64,000 nt of DNA from DASSUW01 sp963835525 (GTDB lineage Bacteria; Actinomycetota; Thermoleophilia; Solirubrobacterales; Solirubrobacteraceae): positions 186,001 to 250,000 of the forward strand of contig CAWIFM010000009.1 of assembly GCA_963835525.1 (NCBI GenBank), written 5' to 3'. The notes under the pieces are model-generated. The model was given only the letters and a program-made list of their open reading frames with translations, was not told the DNA's origin and searched no databases. Below are positions 1 through 9,312 of the stretch, one piece after another. A program made the translations under genes and the position numbers. The number at the start of each line of letters is the position of its first letter. The stretch's first letter is position 1.

Positions 1-1
1 C

Positions 2-745
2 CTGCAGGCTTCGATACGCGAGCTGCCGCTCACGCTTGTGACCGCCAACCGCGCGCTGGCCTCCCTGAACGAGGCGTTCCCCTCCACGCGCGCGTTCTCG
101 CAGGAGATCATCCCGGGCGTCCGCGAGACGCCGGCCACGATCGAAGCGGCGCTGCCGTGGATCGACCAGGCGCGTCCGTGGATGGGCCCGAAGGAGCTGG
201 GCGGCGTGGCGAAGGAGCTGGCCCCGGCCAGTCAGGACCTCGCGAGGCTGACAGACCGGCTGCTCGACCTGCTGCCGCAGACCGACCTCGCGTCCAAGTG
301 CGCGCGCGACGTGCTGCTGCCGACCGGCGACGTCGTGATCGAGGACGAGTTCACGACCGGCGTGGAGAACTACAAGGAGTTCTTCTACACGCTGGTCGGG
401 CTGTCCGGCGAGGGCCAGAACTTCGACGGCAACGGCATGTACGTGCGGTTCCAGACCGGTGGCGGCGCGGAGACGCTGTCGCTCGGCTCGGCCTCGGCGA
501 ACACCGGCGAGCTGTTCGGCAACGCGGTCGCCGTCCCGCTCGGCAACCGCCCGTTCTATCCGGGCACCAAGCCGCCGTACCGGCCGAAGGAGCAGTGCTA
601 CCGGCAGACGCCGCCGAACCTCAACGGCCCAGCGGCGGCCAAGTCGGCGCCGACGGGCCAGGCCGCGCTGGCGGCCAAGAAGGCGCTGCCGCTCCTGCGC
701 GCCAAGCTGCGCCCCTTCGGGCCCACGAAGGACGGCGCCAAGTGA
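2..745 (+). CDS. MCE family protein, C-terminal part (runs off the window start)
   Basis: The frame is open to the first base, so the gene starts upstream; at least 247 codons are present. What is visible is the alpha-helical, C-terminal part of an MCE-type lipid-binding protein (repeated leucine/arginine-rich helices, then a Cys-bearing tail with CARDVLLPTGDVVIEDEF near the middle), not the MlaD beta-barrel core itself. Assignment rests on the same tail style in the two MCE proteins that follow and on operon position. Its TGA stop overlaps the GTG start of the next gene by four bases, so the genes are translationally coupled. Such proteins form the periplasmic tunnel of mce lipid importers in actinobacteria. 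The substrate cannot be told from the sequence. Confidence 0.8.
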   Translation: MQASIRELPLTLVTANRALASLNEAFPSTRAFSQEIIPGVRETPATIEAALPWIDQARPWMGPKELGGVAKELAPASQDLARLTDRLLDLLPQTDLASKCARDVLLPTGDVVIEDEFTTGVENYKEFFYTLVGLSGEGQNFDGNGMYVRFQTGGGAETLSLGSASANTGELFGNAVAVPLGNRPFYPGTKPPYRPKEQCYRQTPPNLNGPAAAKSAPTGQAALAAKKALPLLRAKLRPFGPTKDGAK

Positions 746-2073
746 CCGCCATCCGCAAGCACTGGCGCGACTTCGCGGCGATCATCGCCCTGCTCGTCAT
801 CTCGCTCGTGGTGGCGGTGTTCATCCTGGACAAGCAGCGGTTGTCGCTGCCGGCCGGCGTGCCGGTCCTCGGGCGCGACTTCGTCTCCGTCGAGGCCGAG
901 CTCGCGACGGCCCAGGCGGTCACCCCGGGGCAGGGCCAGACGGTCAACATCGCGGGCGTCGAGGTCGGCGAGATCTCGAGCGTGAAGCTCGAGAGCGGCA
1001 GGGCCGTGATCGGACTGGACATCGAGCGCGAGCACGCGACGATCTACCGGGACGCCAGCATTCTCATGCGCCCCAAGACGGGGCTCAAGGACATGGTCGC
1101 CGAGCTCAATCCCGGCACCCCGGTGGCGGGCGAGCTCGCCGAGGGCGAGCGGATCCCGGCCTCGCAGACGCTGCCGGACGTCAACCTCGACGAGGTCCTC
1201 GCCTCGCTCGACGCCGACACGCGCGACTACCTCAAGCTGCTGCTGGGCGACGCCTCGATCGGCCTGAAGGACAACGGTCGCGCGCTCGCGCGGACCATCC
1301 GGCGCTTCGAGCCGACCGCCCGCTACGCCCGCCGGATCAACGAGCAGCTCGCCCTGCGGCGGCACAACCTGCGGCGCGCGATCCACAACCTCTCACTGCT
1401 CATGGGGGAGCTGGGGACCCGCGACACGCAGGTCGCCAACTTCGTCGACAGCTCGAACCAGGTGTTCGCGGCGCTCGCGAACCAGAGCGCCAACATCCAG
1501 GCGACGCTGCGGGAGCTGCCGTCGACGCTCGACGAGTCGCAGAAGGCGCTGGCCAGCGTGGACCGGATGGCCACCGTGCTGGGGCCGACGCTCGAGGACC
1601 TGCGGCCGGCGGCGCGCGCGCTCGGGCCGTCGCTGCGCGAGACGCGCCCGTTCCTGACCACGACGACGCCGATCATCCGCGACGACCTGCGCCCGTTCTC
1701 CCGCGCCGCGCTGCCGACGCTGCGCGAGCTGCGGCCCGCGCTGCGCGACCTGGCGGCCGCCACGCCGGACCTCACGCGCAGCTTCCGCGTCCTCAACGCG
1801 CTGCTCAACACGCTCGCCTACAACCCGCCCGGAACCGACAAGGAGGGCTACCTCTTCTGGCTCTCGTGGGCGAACCACGTCGGCTCGACCGTGTTCGCCA
1901 CGCAGGACGCGCACGGCCCGATCCGCCACGGCATCGTGGTCTTCAACTGCGACACCGCGGAGCTGCTCGAGACCGTGGCCGGCACCAACCCGGCGCTCGG
2001 CACGCTGGTCGACCTGCTCAACGGCCCCACCGCGGCGGAGATCTGCCCGGACCCGGGAGCGCCGACGCCATGA
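742..2073 (+). CDS. MCE family protein (MlaD-like lipid transport subunit)
   Basis: 443 residues, GTG start overlapping the upstream stop. One N-terminal membrane anchor (about residues 10-28), then an MlaD/MCE core seen in INIAGVEVGEI-like sequence (VNIAGVEVGEISSVKLESG), followed by a long helical region rich in L-R-P/E-L repeats (LRPAARALGPSLRETRPFL) that in this family builds a tunnel. No signal-peptidase II Cys is present near the anchor, so it is a membrane-anchored rather than lipoprotein subunit. It lies between two other MCE genes with 4-base overlaps on both sides. The permease (YrbE) and ATPase genes of the system must lie upstream of the window or elsewhere. Confidence 0.9.
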   Translation: MTAIRKHWRDFAAIIALLVISLVVAVFILDKQRLSLPAGVPVLGRDFVSVEAELATAQAVTPGQGQTVNIAGVEVGEISSVKLESGRAVIGLDIEREHATIYRDASILMRPKTGLKDMVAELNPGTPVAGELAEGERIPASQTLPDVNLDEVLASLDADTRDYLKLLLGDASIGLKDNGRALARTIRRFEPTARYARRINEQLALRRHNLRRAIHNLSLLMGELGTRDTQVANFVDSSNQVFAALANQSANIQATLRELPSTLDESQKALASVDRMATVLGPTLEDLRPAARALGPSLRETRPFLTTTTPIIRDDLRPFSRAALPTLRELRPALRDLAAATPDLTRSFRVLNALLNTLAYNPPGTDKEGYLFWLSWANHVGSTVFATQDAHGPIRHGIVVFNCDTAELLETVAGTNPALGTLVDLLNGPTAAEICPDPGAPTP

Positions 2074-3563
2074 ACAAGGCCGCCCCGTCCTTCGGCCGGA
2101 TCGCCGCGATGGTCGTGTTCGCGCTGTCGTGCTTCGGCCTGCTGCTGTTCCTGTGGCTCGCGTTCGGCGGCCCGATCCCGCTCAAGCCGCAGGGCTACCG
2201 GTTCCAGACCTCCTTCGCCGAGGCCACCCAGCTCGCCACCGAGGCGGACGTGCGGATCTCCGGCGTGCCCGTCGGGCGCGTGAAGACGATCGAGCCCGAC
2301 AACGAGACGGGGCGCTCGATCGTGGTCATCGAGCTCCAGTCGCGCTACGCCCCGATGCCCTCCGACGCGCGCGCGATCCTGCGGCAGAAGACGCTGCTGG
2401 GCGAGACCTACGTGGAGCTCACGCCGGGCAGCCGCGACGCCGAGCCGGTGCCCGAAGGCGGCTCGCTGCCGGAGTCGCAGATCTCCGACACGGTCCAGCT
2501 CGACGAGATCTACCGCACCTTCGACCCGGAGACGCGAGCGGCGTTCCAGACCTGGATGCAGGAGCAGGCGCGCGGCATCAGCGGCTACGGGCGCGACCTC
2601 AACGACGCGCTCGGCAACCTCGGGCCGTTCGCCGAGGACTCCGCCGAGCTGGTCGACATCCTCAACCGCCAGGAGGGCGCCGTCACGAGCCTGATCTCGA
2701 ACACGGGCGTCGTGTTCGAGGCGCTGACCGAGCGGGACGGCCAGCTGCGCTCGCTGATCGAGAACTCCAACCGCGTCTTCCAGGCCACCGCGTCGCGCGA
2801 CGAGCAGCTCAAGGAGACGTTCATCGCGCTGCCCACGTTCGAGCGCGAGTCCCAGCAGACGCTCGAGCGCCTGGCCGAGTTCTCCGTCGACACCGACCCG
2901 CTGATCACCCAGCTCCGGCCCGCGGCCCGTGAGCTGAGCCCGACGCTGCAGGACCTCGGCGCCCTGTCGCCCGACCTCGAGGCGCTGTTCCGCGAGCTCA
3001 ACCCCCTGATCGACGCGTCGGTGAAGGGCTTCCCGGCAGCCGAGCGGGTGCTCGCGGACGCGCGGCCGCTGATCGCCCAGCTCGACCCGGCGATGCGGCA
3101 GCTCGGGCCGATCGTCGACTTCCTGGGCCTCTACAAGCCCGAGCTCACCGCCTTCCTCGCCAACACGCCGGCCGCCACCCAGGCCAAGGACACGAGCGGG
3201 ATCCACTACCTGCGCACGGTCAACCCGCTGAACCCGGAGAACCTGGCCGTCTATCCCCGCCGGATCGGCAGCAACCGCACGAACCCGTACACCAAGCCAG
3301 GCCTCTCCAAGCAGCTCAGAGGAGGCATGGACGTGTTCGACGACCGGCACTGCGGTGCCGGGCAGCCGAGCATCACCAACGTGCCGCTCCCGCCGCTGCC
3401 GCCCGCGGTCGGGGATCTCGTCCCGCAGGAGCTGCTGGACCGGATCATCGAGTTCGGCTTCGGAGGCACGCCGGGCAACGTGCCCGCGGGGCCGTGCCGG
3501 CTCCAGGGCCCCTACAACTTCGGCGGCCAGGTCACGCAGTATCCGCACGTTCGGGCGCGCTGA
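2070..3563 (+). CDS. MCE family protein (MlaD-like lipid transport subunit), last of the mce set
   Basis: 497 residues, ATG start overlapping the previous stop (ATGA). N-terminal membrane segment about residues 12-32, MCE core with DVRISGVPVGRVKTIEPD and the strand RQKTLLGETYVELTPG, then a long helical stretch and a proline-rich tail with two Cys near the C-terminus (DRHCGAGQ and GPCRLQGPYNFGG). The core motifs are typical of actinobacterial Mce proteins. Twenty-three bases separate it from the RND-type gene, so exporter and importer genes probably share a transcript, as MmpL genes often do next to mce operons. Confidence 0.92.
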   Translation: MNKAAPSFGRIAAMVVFALSCFGLLLFLWLAFGGPIPLKPQGYRFQTSFAEATQLATEADVRISGVPVGRVKTIEPDNETGRSIVVIELQSRYAPMPSDARAILRQKTLLGETYVELTPGSRDAEPVPEGGSLPESQISDTVQLDEIYRTFDPETRAAFQTWMQEQARGISGYGRDLNDALGNLGPFAEDSAELVDILNRQEGAVTSLISNTGVVFEALTERDGQLRSLIENSNRVFQATASRDEQLKETFIALPTFERESQQTLERLAEFSVDTDPLITQLRPAARELSPTLQDLGALSPDLEALFRELNPLIDASVKGFPAAERVLADARPLIAQLDPAMRQLGPIVDFLGLYKPELTAFLANTPAATQAKDTSGIHYLRTVNPLNPENLAVYPRRIGSNRTNPYTKPGLSKQLRGGMDVFDDRHCGAGQPSITNVPLPPLPPAVGDLVPQELLDRIIEFGFGGTPGNVPAGPCRLQGPYNFGGQVTQYPHVRAR

Positions 3564-3586
3564 GGCGTTTACCCTCGACAGTGGAG

Positions 3587-6192
3587 ATGACGGGGTTCGA
3601 GAGGATCGTGCGCGCCTCAGCGCGGCGGCCGGCGCGGGTGCTGGCGATCGTCGCCGTGCTGGCGGTGGCCGGCGGCGTGCTGGCGCTGCGGCTGGAGCCC
3701 AGCGCGGCGATGGACACGCTCGTGAGCCGCGGGGCCGACAGCTTCCAGGCGACCGAGACCTACCGCCAGCGCTTCGGCGACCACTCGGTGCTCGTGCTCG
3801 TGCGGGGTGAGCTGCCGCGGCTCGTGCTCAACTCGAACCTGGGCCGGCTGGTCGGCCTCGAGGGCTGCCTGTCGGGCAACAAGCCGGAGGGCCAGGCGGC
3901 GCCCGGCGGCCGCGGCTCGGCGTGCGACCGGCTCGCGCAGACCAAGCCGGTCCAGGTCGTCTACGGGCCCGGCACCTTCATCAACGCCGCCGCCGGCGAG
4001 ATCAACGACCAGATCCAGGTCCAGATGCGCACGAAGGCGGGCGAGGCGGCGCGGGCGGAGCGCGCCGCGCGGCGGGTCGCCCGCGCCCAGGGCAAGCCGC
4101 CGGCCGAGCAGAAGCGGCTCGGCGAGTCGGCGCGCCAGCTCGTCTACGCGCAGTTCGTGCGCGACCTGCTCCAGGTCAACCTGCGCTACGGGCTCGGCCT
4201 CACCCAGCTGCCGAGCATCGACAACCCCGACTTCGTCTCCGCCCTGGTGTTCGACGCCTCGCGCGGCGCGGAGACGCCGAAGGCGCGGTTCGCCTACCTG
4301 TTCCCGTCCTCGGAGTCGGCGCTGATCCAGGTTCGGCTCAAGCCCGACCTGACCGACGACCAGCGTGAGGAAGCGGTCGCCCTCGTGCGCGAGGCGGTGC
4401 GGATGCCCGAGTGGCAGCTCACCGACGGGGCTACCTACACGGTGACCGGCGCCCCCGTGGTGGCCGACGACCTCACCGACGCACTGACCGGCTCGACGCT
4501 CCGCCTGCTGGTGGTCGGCCTCGTGCTGATGGCACTGGTGCTCGCGCTCGGGTTCCGCAGCCGCCTGCGGCTGCTGCCCTTGGCGATCGCCCTGGCCGCG
4601 GTGGCGATCACGTTCGGGGCGACGGCGCTGCTCGGCCTGCCGTTGACGATGGCCTCGATCGCCGTCCTGCCGGTGCTGCTCGGGCTGGGGGTCGACTACG
4701 CGATCCAGTACCAGGCGCGCGTGCAGGAGGAAGGTGGCCCGGAGCGGGCGGCGCGGGTCGCGGTGCCGGTGATCGCCACCGCCGCGCTCGCCACCGGCGT
4801 CGGCTTCCTCGTGCTGCTGCTCTCGCCGGTGCCATGGTGCGCGGGTTCGGCGCGCTGCTGGTGGCCGGCATCGCGATCGCCTTCGCGCTGGCGCTGACGG
4901 CCGGCACCGCGGCGCTGTCGCTGCGCCCGCGCGACGGCGGGCTGGCGCGCTCGCTGCGCGGCGCCGGCGAGCTCACAGAGGCCGCCGCCCGCCGGCTCGG
5001 CCGCCCGTTCGCCGGGCCTGCCGGCCGCGCCGGCGAGGCGGCCGTGCGCGGGGCGCTGCGACGGCCGGGGCGGGTGCTGGCGATCGGGCTGGCGGTCGCC
5101 GTCGTCGGATGGGGGCTCGACAGCCGGACCGAGGTGGTGTCCGACATCGACCGGCTCGTCCCGCAGGACCTGGCGGCGGTGCAGGACCTCAAGACGCTCC
5201 AGCAGGCGACCGGCGTGGCGGGCGAGATCGACGTCCTGATCGAAGGCGACGACCTCACCGATCCGGCGGTCGTGAAGTGGATGCGCGACTACCAGTCCGG
5301 CGTGCTCGAGCGCTACGGCTACTCGGCCGAGCGCGGCTGCGGCCGCGCCGATCTGTGCCCGGCGCTGTCGCTGCCGGACCTCTTCCGCTCGTCGGAGTCG
5401 GCCGGCGACCGCGAGCGGATCCGCTCGCTTCTCGACGCCGTCCCGCCGTACTTCTCGCGCGCAGTGATCACTGCGGACCGCAAGACGGCCAACCTGGCGT
5501 TCGGCGTCCGGCTGACCTCGCTCGAGCGCCAGCAGGAGATCATCCGCGACATGCGCGAGGGGCTCGACCCGCCGCCCGGCGTGAGCGCCCGGCTGGCCGG
5601 CCTGCCCGTGCTCGGCGCGGAGGCGAACGCGACGCTGTCGGACCCGTTGCGGCGCGGCTTGACGCTCGTGGTCGGCCTGCTGGCGGTGCTGCTCGTCCTG
5701 CTGCTCGTGCGGCGGCGGTCGAGCGGGTCGTGGCGGCGCGCGTGGGACCGCGCCTGGGTGCCGGTCGTGCCGATCGCGCTGGCCACCGGCTGGTCGGCGC
5801 TCGTGCTGTGGCTGCTGCGCGTGCCGCTCAACCCGCTGTCCGCGATGCTTGGCGCGCTCGTGCTGGCGATCTCGACCGAGTTCGCCGTGCTGCTGTCGGC
5901 GCGCTTCGAGGCCGAGCGCGCGGCCGGCCACGCTCCGGCCGAGGCGATCCGCCGCACCTACCGCTCCACCGGCGCCGCGGTGCTCGCCTCCGGCGCGACG
6001 GCGATCGCCGGCTTCGCCGTGCTCGCGCTGTCGGACGTGCGGATGCTGCGCGACTTCGGGTTCGTCACGGTCGTCGACCTCACGGTGTCGCTGCTCGGCG
6101 TGCTGGTCGTGCTGCCGGCGGTGCTCGTGCTCGCCGAGCGCCGGGCCGTCGTGCGCCGAGCGCCGGAGCCGGCCGCCGCCGCCGCCGCGTGA
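3587..6192 (+). pseudogene. RND/MmpL-type exporter (COG1033-like), split by a one-base frameshift
   Basis: Reads as one RND permease of about 870 residues only if a frameshift near 4833 is corrected. The first half (frame of 3587) has TM1, a periplasmic loop and the TM2-TM6 bundle with GLGVDYAIQYQARVQEE; it ends in LLLSPVP and then turns to nonsense, with a stop at 4897. The second frame becomes sensible at exactly 4834 (MVRGFGALLVAGIAIAF) and continues through the second loop and TM bundle with ISTEFAVLLSARFEAER. A missing base between CC and ATG (4833/4834) explains this. Start ATG 3587 is preferred; GTG 3581 is possible. Family members export lipids or hopanoids. It could be a real pseudogene or a sequence error. 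Confidence 0.85.
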
Positions 6193-6743
6193 AGCGGCCC
6201 GGCACGATCGTGGGCGTGCTCGCGGTCGCCCTGATCGCCTACATCTCCTACAACTCGATCACCACCGAGGGGCCCGGCTCGCGCGGGGTGGAGGCCGGGA
6301 GCGAGCTGCCCGCCTTCGCCGCTCCGCTCGCCCTCTCGGACCTCGAGGGCGACGCCGACATGTCGTGCGACGAGCGCGGCTCGGAGATCCTCAACGTCTG
6401 CGAGCTGTCCGAGCAAGGTCCGGTGGTGCTCGCCTTCTTCGCCGAGCCGATCGCGCGCTGCGTCGACCAGATCGACGTCCTCGATCGCCTGCGCGCCCGA
6501 TTCCCGGAGGTTCAGTTCGCGGCCGTCGCCACGCTCGGCGATCGCGCCGCGCTGCGCGAGCGCGTGCGCGAGCGCGGCTGGGGCCTGCCCGTCGGCTACG
6601 ACCACGACGGCGCGGTCTCCAACGCCTACGCCGTCGCCGTCTGCCCCCAGATCACCTTCGCGCGGCGCGGCGGCGAGGTGACGCGGACGACGTTCGGCAG
6701 CCAGAGCGAGGAGCAGCTGATCGCGGCGATCGAGGAGCTGTGA
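6189..6743 (+). CDS. Thioredoxin-fold (TlpA/AhpC-like) membrane-anchored protein lacking CxxC
   Basis: 184 residues, GTG start overlapping the stop of the exporter gene. One N-terminal membrane anchor (about residues 7-20), then a thioredoxin-like fold: strand VVLAFFAEPIARC, helix DQIDVLDRLRARFPEV, strand VQFAAVATLGD and the cis-Pro region VCPQITFARRGGEV. At the redox site the first Cys of CxxC is absent and only the later Cys (ARC) is kept, with another Cys just before the cis-Pro. It may therefore not be a classical disulfide reductase. It sits between the exporter gene and the B3/B4 gene with 4-base overlaps on both sides, suggesting co-translation. Confidence 0.8.
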   Translation: MKRPGTIVGVLAVALIAYISYNSITTEGPGSRGVEAGSELPAFAAPLALSDLEGDADMSCDERGSEILNVCELSEQGPVVLAFFAEPIARCVDQIDVLDRLRARFPEVQFAAVATLGDRAALRERVRERGWGLPVGYDHDGAVSNAYAVAVCPQITFARRGGEVTRTTFGSQSEEQLIAAIEEL

Positions 6744-7327
6744 GCGACGAGCCCGAGATCCGGCGCGGGCTCGTGGCGGACGCCGTCGCCGCCGAGCACC
6801 CCGGGCTGTGGCTCGCGTGGACGGAGGTCGGGGCCGCCCCCGCGCCGACTCCGCGCGAGCTGCGCGACCGGCTGCGCCGCATGGCCGACCGCATGACCGG
6901 CGCCGAGGCGATCGCCATGCGGCAGCGCGAGGTCCCGCACGCCCACCGCGTGTTCTTCCGCCATATCGGCCTCGACCCCGACGTCGTCCGGACGCCGGTC
7001 GAGGCGCTGGTGCTGCGCCGGATGTCGGAGGGCGGCCTGGGCCCGCAGGGGCTGATCGCCGACGCGCTCAACGTGGCCGTGCTCGAGACGGGCGTCGGAG
7101 TGTGGGCGTTCGACGGGCTGTTGGGCGCGCCGCGGATCGAGGAGGACGGCGGCAGGCTCGTGCTGGCCGACGAGGAGGGGCGGCTGGCGGTGCTCTTCGG
7201 CGAGCCGGAGCGTGGCGCCGTGTCGAAGACCACGCGCCGGCTCGCGCTGGTGGCGATCGCGGTGCCCGGGGTGGCGGACCTGTACGTGCACGAGGCGCTC
7301 TGGATCGCCTGGGACATCCTGCGCTGA
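6740..7327 (+). CDS. B3/B4-domain protein (PheT B3/4-like)
   Basis: 195 residues, GTG start overlapping the previous stop. It resembles free-standing B3/B4 domains related to the editing region of phenylalanyl-tRNA synthetase beta: VPHAHRVFFRHIGLDPD, RTPVEALVLRRM and GLIADALNVAVLETGVGVWAFD are the recognisable blocks, followed by a beta strand region ending in VPGVADLYVHEALWIAWDIL. No synthetase catalytic or tRNA anticodon domain is present. Such proteins are thought to bind or edit aminoacyl groups, but the role of free-standing copies is not settled. It is the last gene of the mce-linked run; a complex palindromic element follows. Confidence 0.75.
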   Translation: MSDEPEIRRGLVADAVAAEHPGLWLAWTEVGAAPAPTPRELRDRLRRMADRMTGAEAIAMRQREVPHAHRVFFRHIGLDPDVVRTPVEALVLRRMSEGGLGPQGLIADALNVAVLETGVGVWAFDGLLGAPRIEEDGGRLVLADEEGRLAVLFGEPERGAVSKTTRRLALVAIAVPGVADLYVHEALWIAWDILR

Positions 7328-7337
7328 GTTCGCTGCG

Positions 7338-7509
7338 GGCGAACGTCAACCCCGGCTGGGTGGAGGAGCGGGGAGGCCGGCGGGGCCGTTTTCCTCGAAG
7401 CGTCCTGCCTAAGGGTCGTATGGCGACCCTAGAACAGGATGCTTCGCCGAAATCCGACCGCCGCGGCTGATCACCCAGCTGCCCTACCCAGCCGGGGTTG
7501 ACGTTCGCC
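7338..7509. repeat. 172-bp inverted-repeat element with 24-bp perfect ends and an inner hairpin
   Basis: Bases 7338-7361 are the exact reverse complement of 7486-7509 (core CGTCAACCCCGGCTGGG). Between them, 7396-7446 forms a second, imperfect palindrome (CGAAGCGTCCTGCCTAAGG ... CAGGATGCTTCG). The element fills most of the 257-base gap between the B3/B4 gene and the next gene and has no coding sense. The inner hairpin belongs to a family with two more copies near 41.94 and 42.81 kb. It could serve as a terminator for the mce run, though no U tract follows, or be a MITE-like or REP-like mobile remnant. Confidence 0.8.
7396..7446. repeat. Palindromic repeat, copy 1 (GCGTCCTG family)
   Basis: Left arm CGAAGCGTCCTGCCTAAGGGTCG; the right arm read on the other strand gives CGAAGCATCCTGTTCTAGGGTCG, with a short loop TATGG between. 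The shared core GCGTCCTG...GGGTCG recurs at 41940-41989 and 42809-42853, where it brackets an AbiEi/DUF559 pseudogene. Here it is nested in the larger inverted repeat and has no such gene beside it. Confidence 0.75.
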
Positions 7510-7584
7510 GGTCCCTGAGCGCCTCGCGCAACCTTCGTCCAATCGGCGGGCCGGCCACGGCGCGCAGACTAGGCTCTCGGACTC

Positions 7585-8991
7585 ATGCGTCGCGCGCTGC
7601 TCTCGCTCGTCCTCTTCCTGGCGCTGGCGCCCGCCGCCCATGCGGAGACCCTGAACTACCGGTTCGGGCCGATCCACGTCAGCCCCGGCCAGAACACGAT
7701 CGAGCTCCAGGGCAACGACCTCAAGCCGCCCGTCGACGGCTGGATCACCGGCTTCAAGCCGAACCTCACGTACGCGAGCGGTGTGGTCCCGCGCGTGGAC
7801 GTCGTCCACCTGCACCACGGCGTCTGGCTCTCGAACTTCGCGCCCCTGTTCGCGGCCGGTGAGGAGAAGACGACCCTGCGCGCGCCGCCCGGCTACGGCT
7901 GGCGCTACCGCACGAGCGACCAGTGGGTCATGAACCACATGATCCACAACCTCACGCCGACGCCGGCCGACATCTACATCGACTACGAGCTCGACTTCGT
8001 GCGCGACGGGACGCCCGAGGCTGCCGCCATGCAGGAGGTGCGCACGCTGTGGCTCGACGTCCGCAACGGCTCGTTCTATCCGGTGTTCGACGTCCACCGC
8101 GGCGCGGGCGGGCGCGACGGCCGCTACACGTTCCCCGACGAGTCGAGCGAGCGCAACTCCACTCGGCACCGCATGACGGTCCCGCAGGACGGCGTGCTGG
8201 TCGCCACCGGCGGCCACCTGCACCCGGGCGGGCTGTGGACGGACCTGTGGCTGGAGCGGGACGGCAAGAAGGTGCGGCTCTTCCGCTCACGCGCGAAGTA
8301 CTTCGAGCCTGCCGGCGCCGTCTCGTGGGACGTGGCGATGGAGGTGACGCCGGCCGAGTGGCGCGTGGGCGTCAAGGCCGGAGACGTGCTCTCGACCAGC
8401 GCCACCTACGACTCCAGGCGGGCCTCCTGGTACGAGGCGATGGGGATCATGCAGGTCGCCTTCAACCCGGGCGGCAGCGGACCGGACCCGTTCGCCACCG
8501 ACGTCGACGTGCGCGGCGTCCTCACCCACGGCCATCTAAACGAGAACCGCAACCACGGCGGCGCCTTCGGTGGGCTCGCCGACCCGCGCAAGCTGCTGGC
8601 CGGACCGGTGCCGCGCCGCCGTACGGTGGCGATCAACGAGTTCGTCTACGGCGCGGGCGACCTGCTGCGGACCGGCAAGCGCCGCCGCCCGCCGGCCATC
8701 CGCCGCGGGTCCTCGCTGAAGTTCGTCAACCGCGACGCCGACGAGGGGATCCTGCACTCGATCACCTCCTGCCGCGCCCCCTGCAACCGCATGACGGGCA
8801 TCGCCTATCCGCTGGCGAACGGCCCTGTCCGGTTCGACTCCGGCAACCTCGGCTTCGGGCCGGCGGGGAGGACCGCCGCGGCGCAGCGCGCGACGTGGAA
8901 GACGCCGGAGAACCTGCGCGCGGGGACCTACACCTACTTCTGCCGCGTGCACCCGTTCATGCGCGGCGCCTTCCGCGTCCGCGGGCGCTGA
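7585..8991 (+). CDS. Secreted protein with Nod19/PHM-like region and C-terminal cupredoxin-like domain
   Basis: 468 residues with a clear signal peptide (residues 1-21, ending AAHAETL). The central part has histidine motifs reminiscent of SURNod19 / peptidylglycine monooxygenase-like folds: VDVVHLHHGVWLSN, VMNHMIHNLTP and VATGGHLHPGG. The last 100 residues look like a plastocyanin/cupredoxin: EGILHSITSC near the start and the ligand loop FCRVHPFMRGAFRV at the end (Cys, His and Met of a type 1 copper site). This suggests an exported copper-binding or redox protein. Gene neighbours give no further hint. The exact reaction is unknown. Confidence 0.75.
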   Translation: MRRALLSLVLFLALAPAAHAETLNYRFGPIHVSPGQNTIELQGNDLKPPVDGWITGFKPNLTYASGVVPRVDVVHLHHGVWLSNFAPLFAAGEEKTTLRAPPGYGWRYRTSDQWVMNHMIHNLTPTPADIYIDYELDFVRDGTPEAAAMQEVRTLWLDVRNGSFYPVFDVHRGAGGRDGRYTFPDESSERNSTRHRMTVPQDGVLVATGGHLHPGGLWTDLWLERDGKKVRLFRSRAKYFEPAGAVSWDVAMEVTPAEWRVGVKAGDVLSTSATYDSRRASWYEAMGIMQVAFNPGGSGPDPFATDVDVRGVLTHGHLNENRNHGGAFGGLADPRKLLAGPVPRRRTVAINEFVYGAGDLLRTGKRRRPPAIRRGSSLKFVNRDADEGILHSITSCRAPCNRMTGIAYPLANGPVRFDSGNLGFGPAGRTAAAQRATWKTPENLRAGTYTYFCRVHPFMRGAFRVRGR

Positions 8992-9003
8992 CAGACTGGC
9001 GCC

Positions 9004-9312
9004 ATGACGCTCAACCTCCCGGCGGAGCGGCCGGCCGGCTACGTCTACGCCGACAACCGCGCCGTGGTCATCTGCAACGGCCTGCGGGCGGTCGCCTTCA
9101 ATCGCTCACAGGGTCGCTGGCTGCGTGAGACGATCGAGGTGATCGCCGAAGAGCGGCGGGCGACGCGCATGCAGCAGCAGCACGTCTTCGGCGGCTTCGC
9201 GGACAGCTCGGGCGAGATCGTCCTCTTCGCCGGCACGCAGGACGACCTGTTGTCGGTCCGCATCTCCTCGACGGCGTTCGCCGAGCTGCGGTCCGAGTTC
9301 GAGAACGGTTAG
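9004..9312 (+). CDS. Small hypothetical protein
   Basis: 102 residues with no membrane segment or signal peptide. Sequence such as YADNRAVVICNGLRAVAFNRSQG, a helical arginine-rich middle and VLFAGTQDDLLSVRISS suggests a small alpha/beta fold, but I do not recognise the family. ATG start at 9004, twelve bases after the previous stop. Its TAG stop forms part of the left arm of an inverted repeat whose right arm holds the stop of the convergent aminotransferase gene. Confidence 0.65.
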   Translation: MTLNLPAERPAGYVYADNRAVVICNGLRAVAFNRSQGRWLRETIEVIAEERRATRMQQQHVFGGFADSSGEIVLFAGTQDDLLSVRISSTAFAELRSEFENG

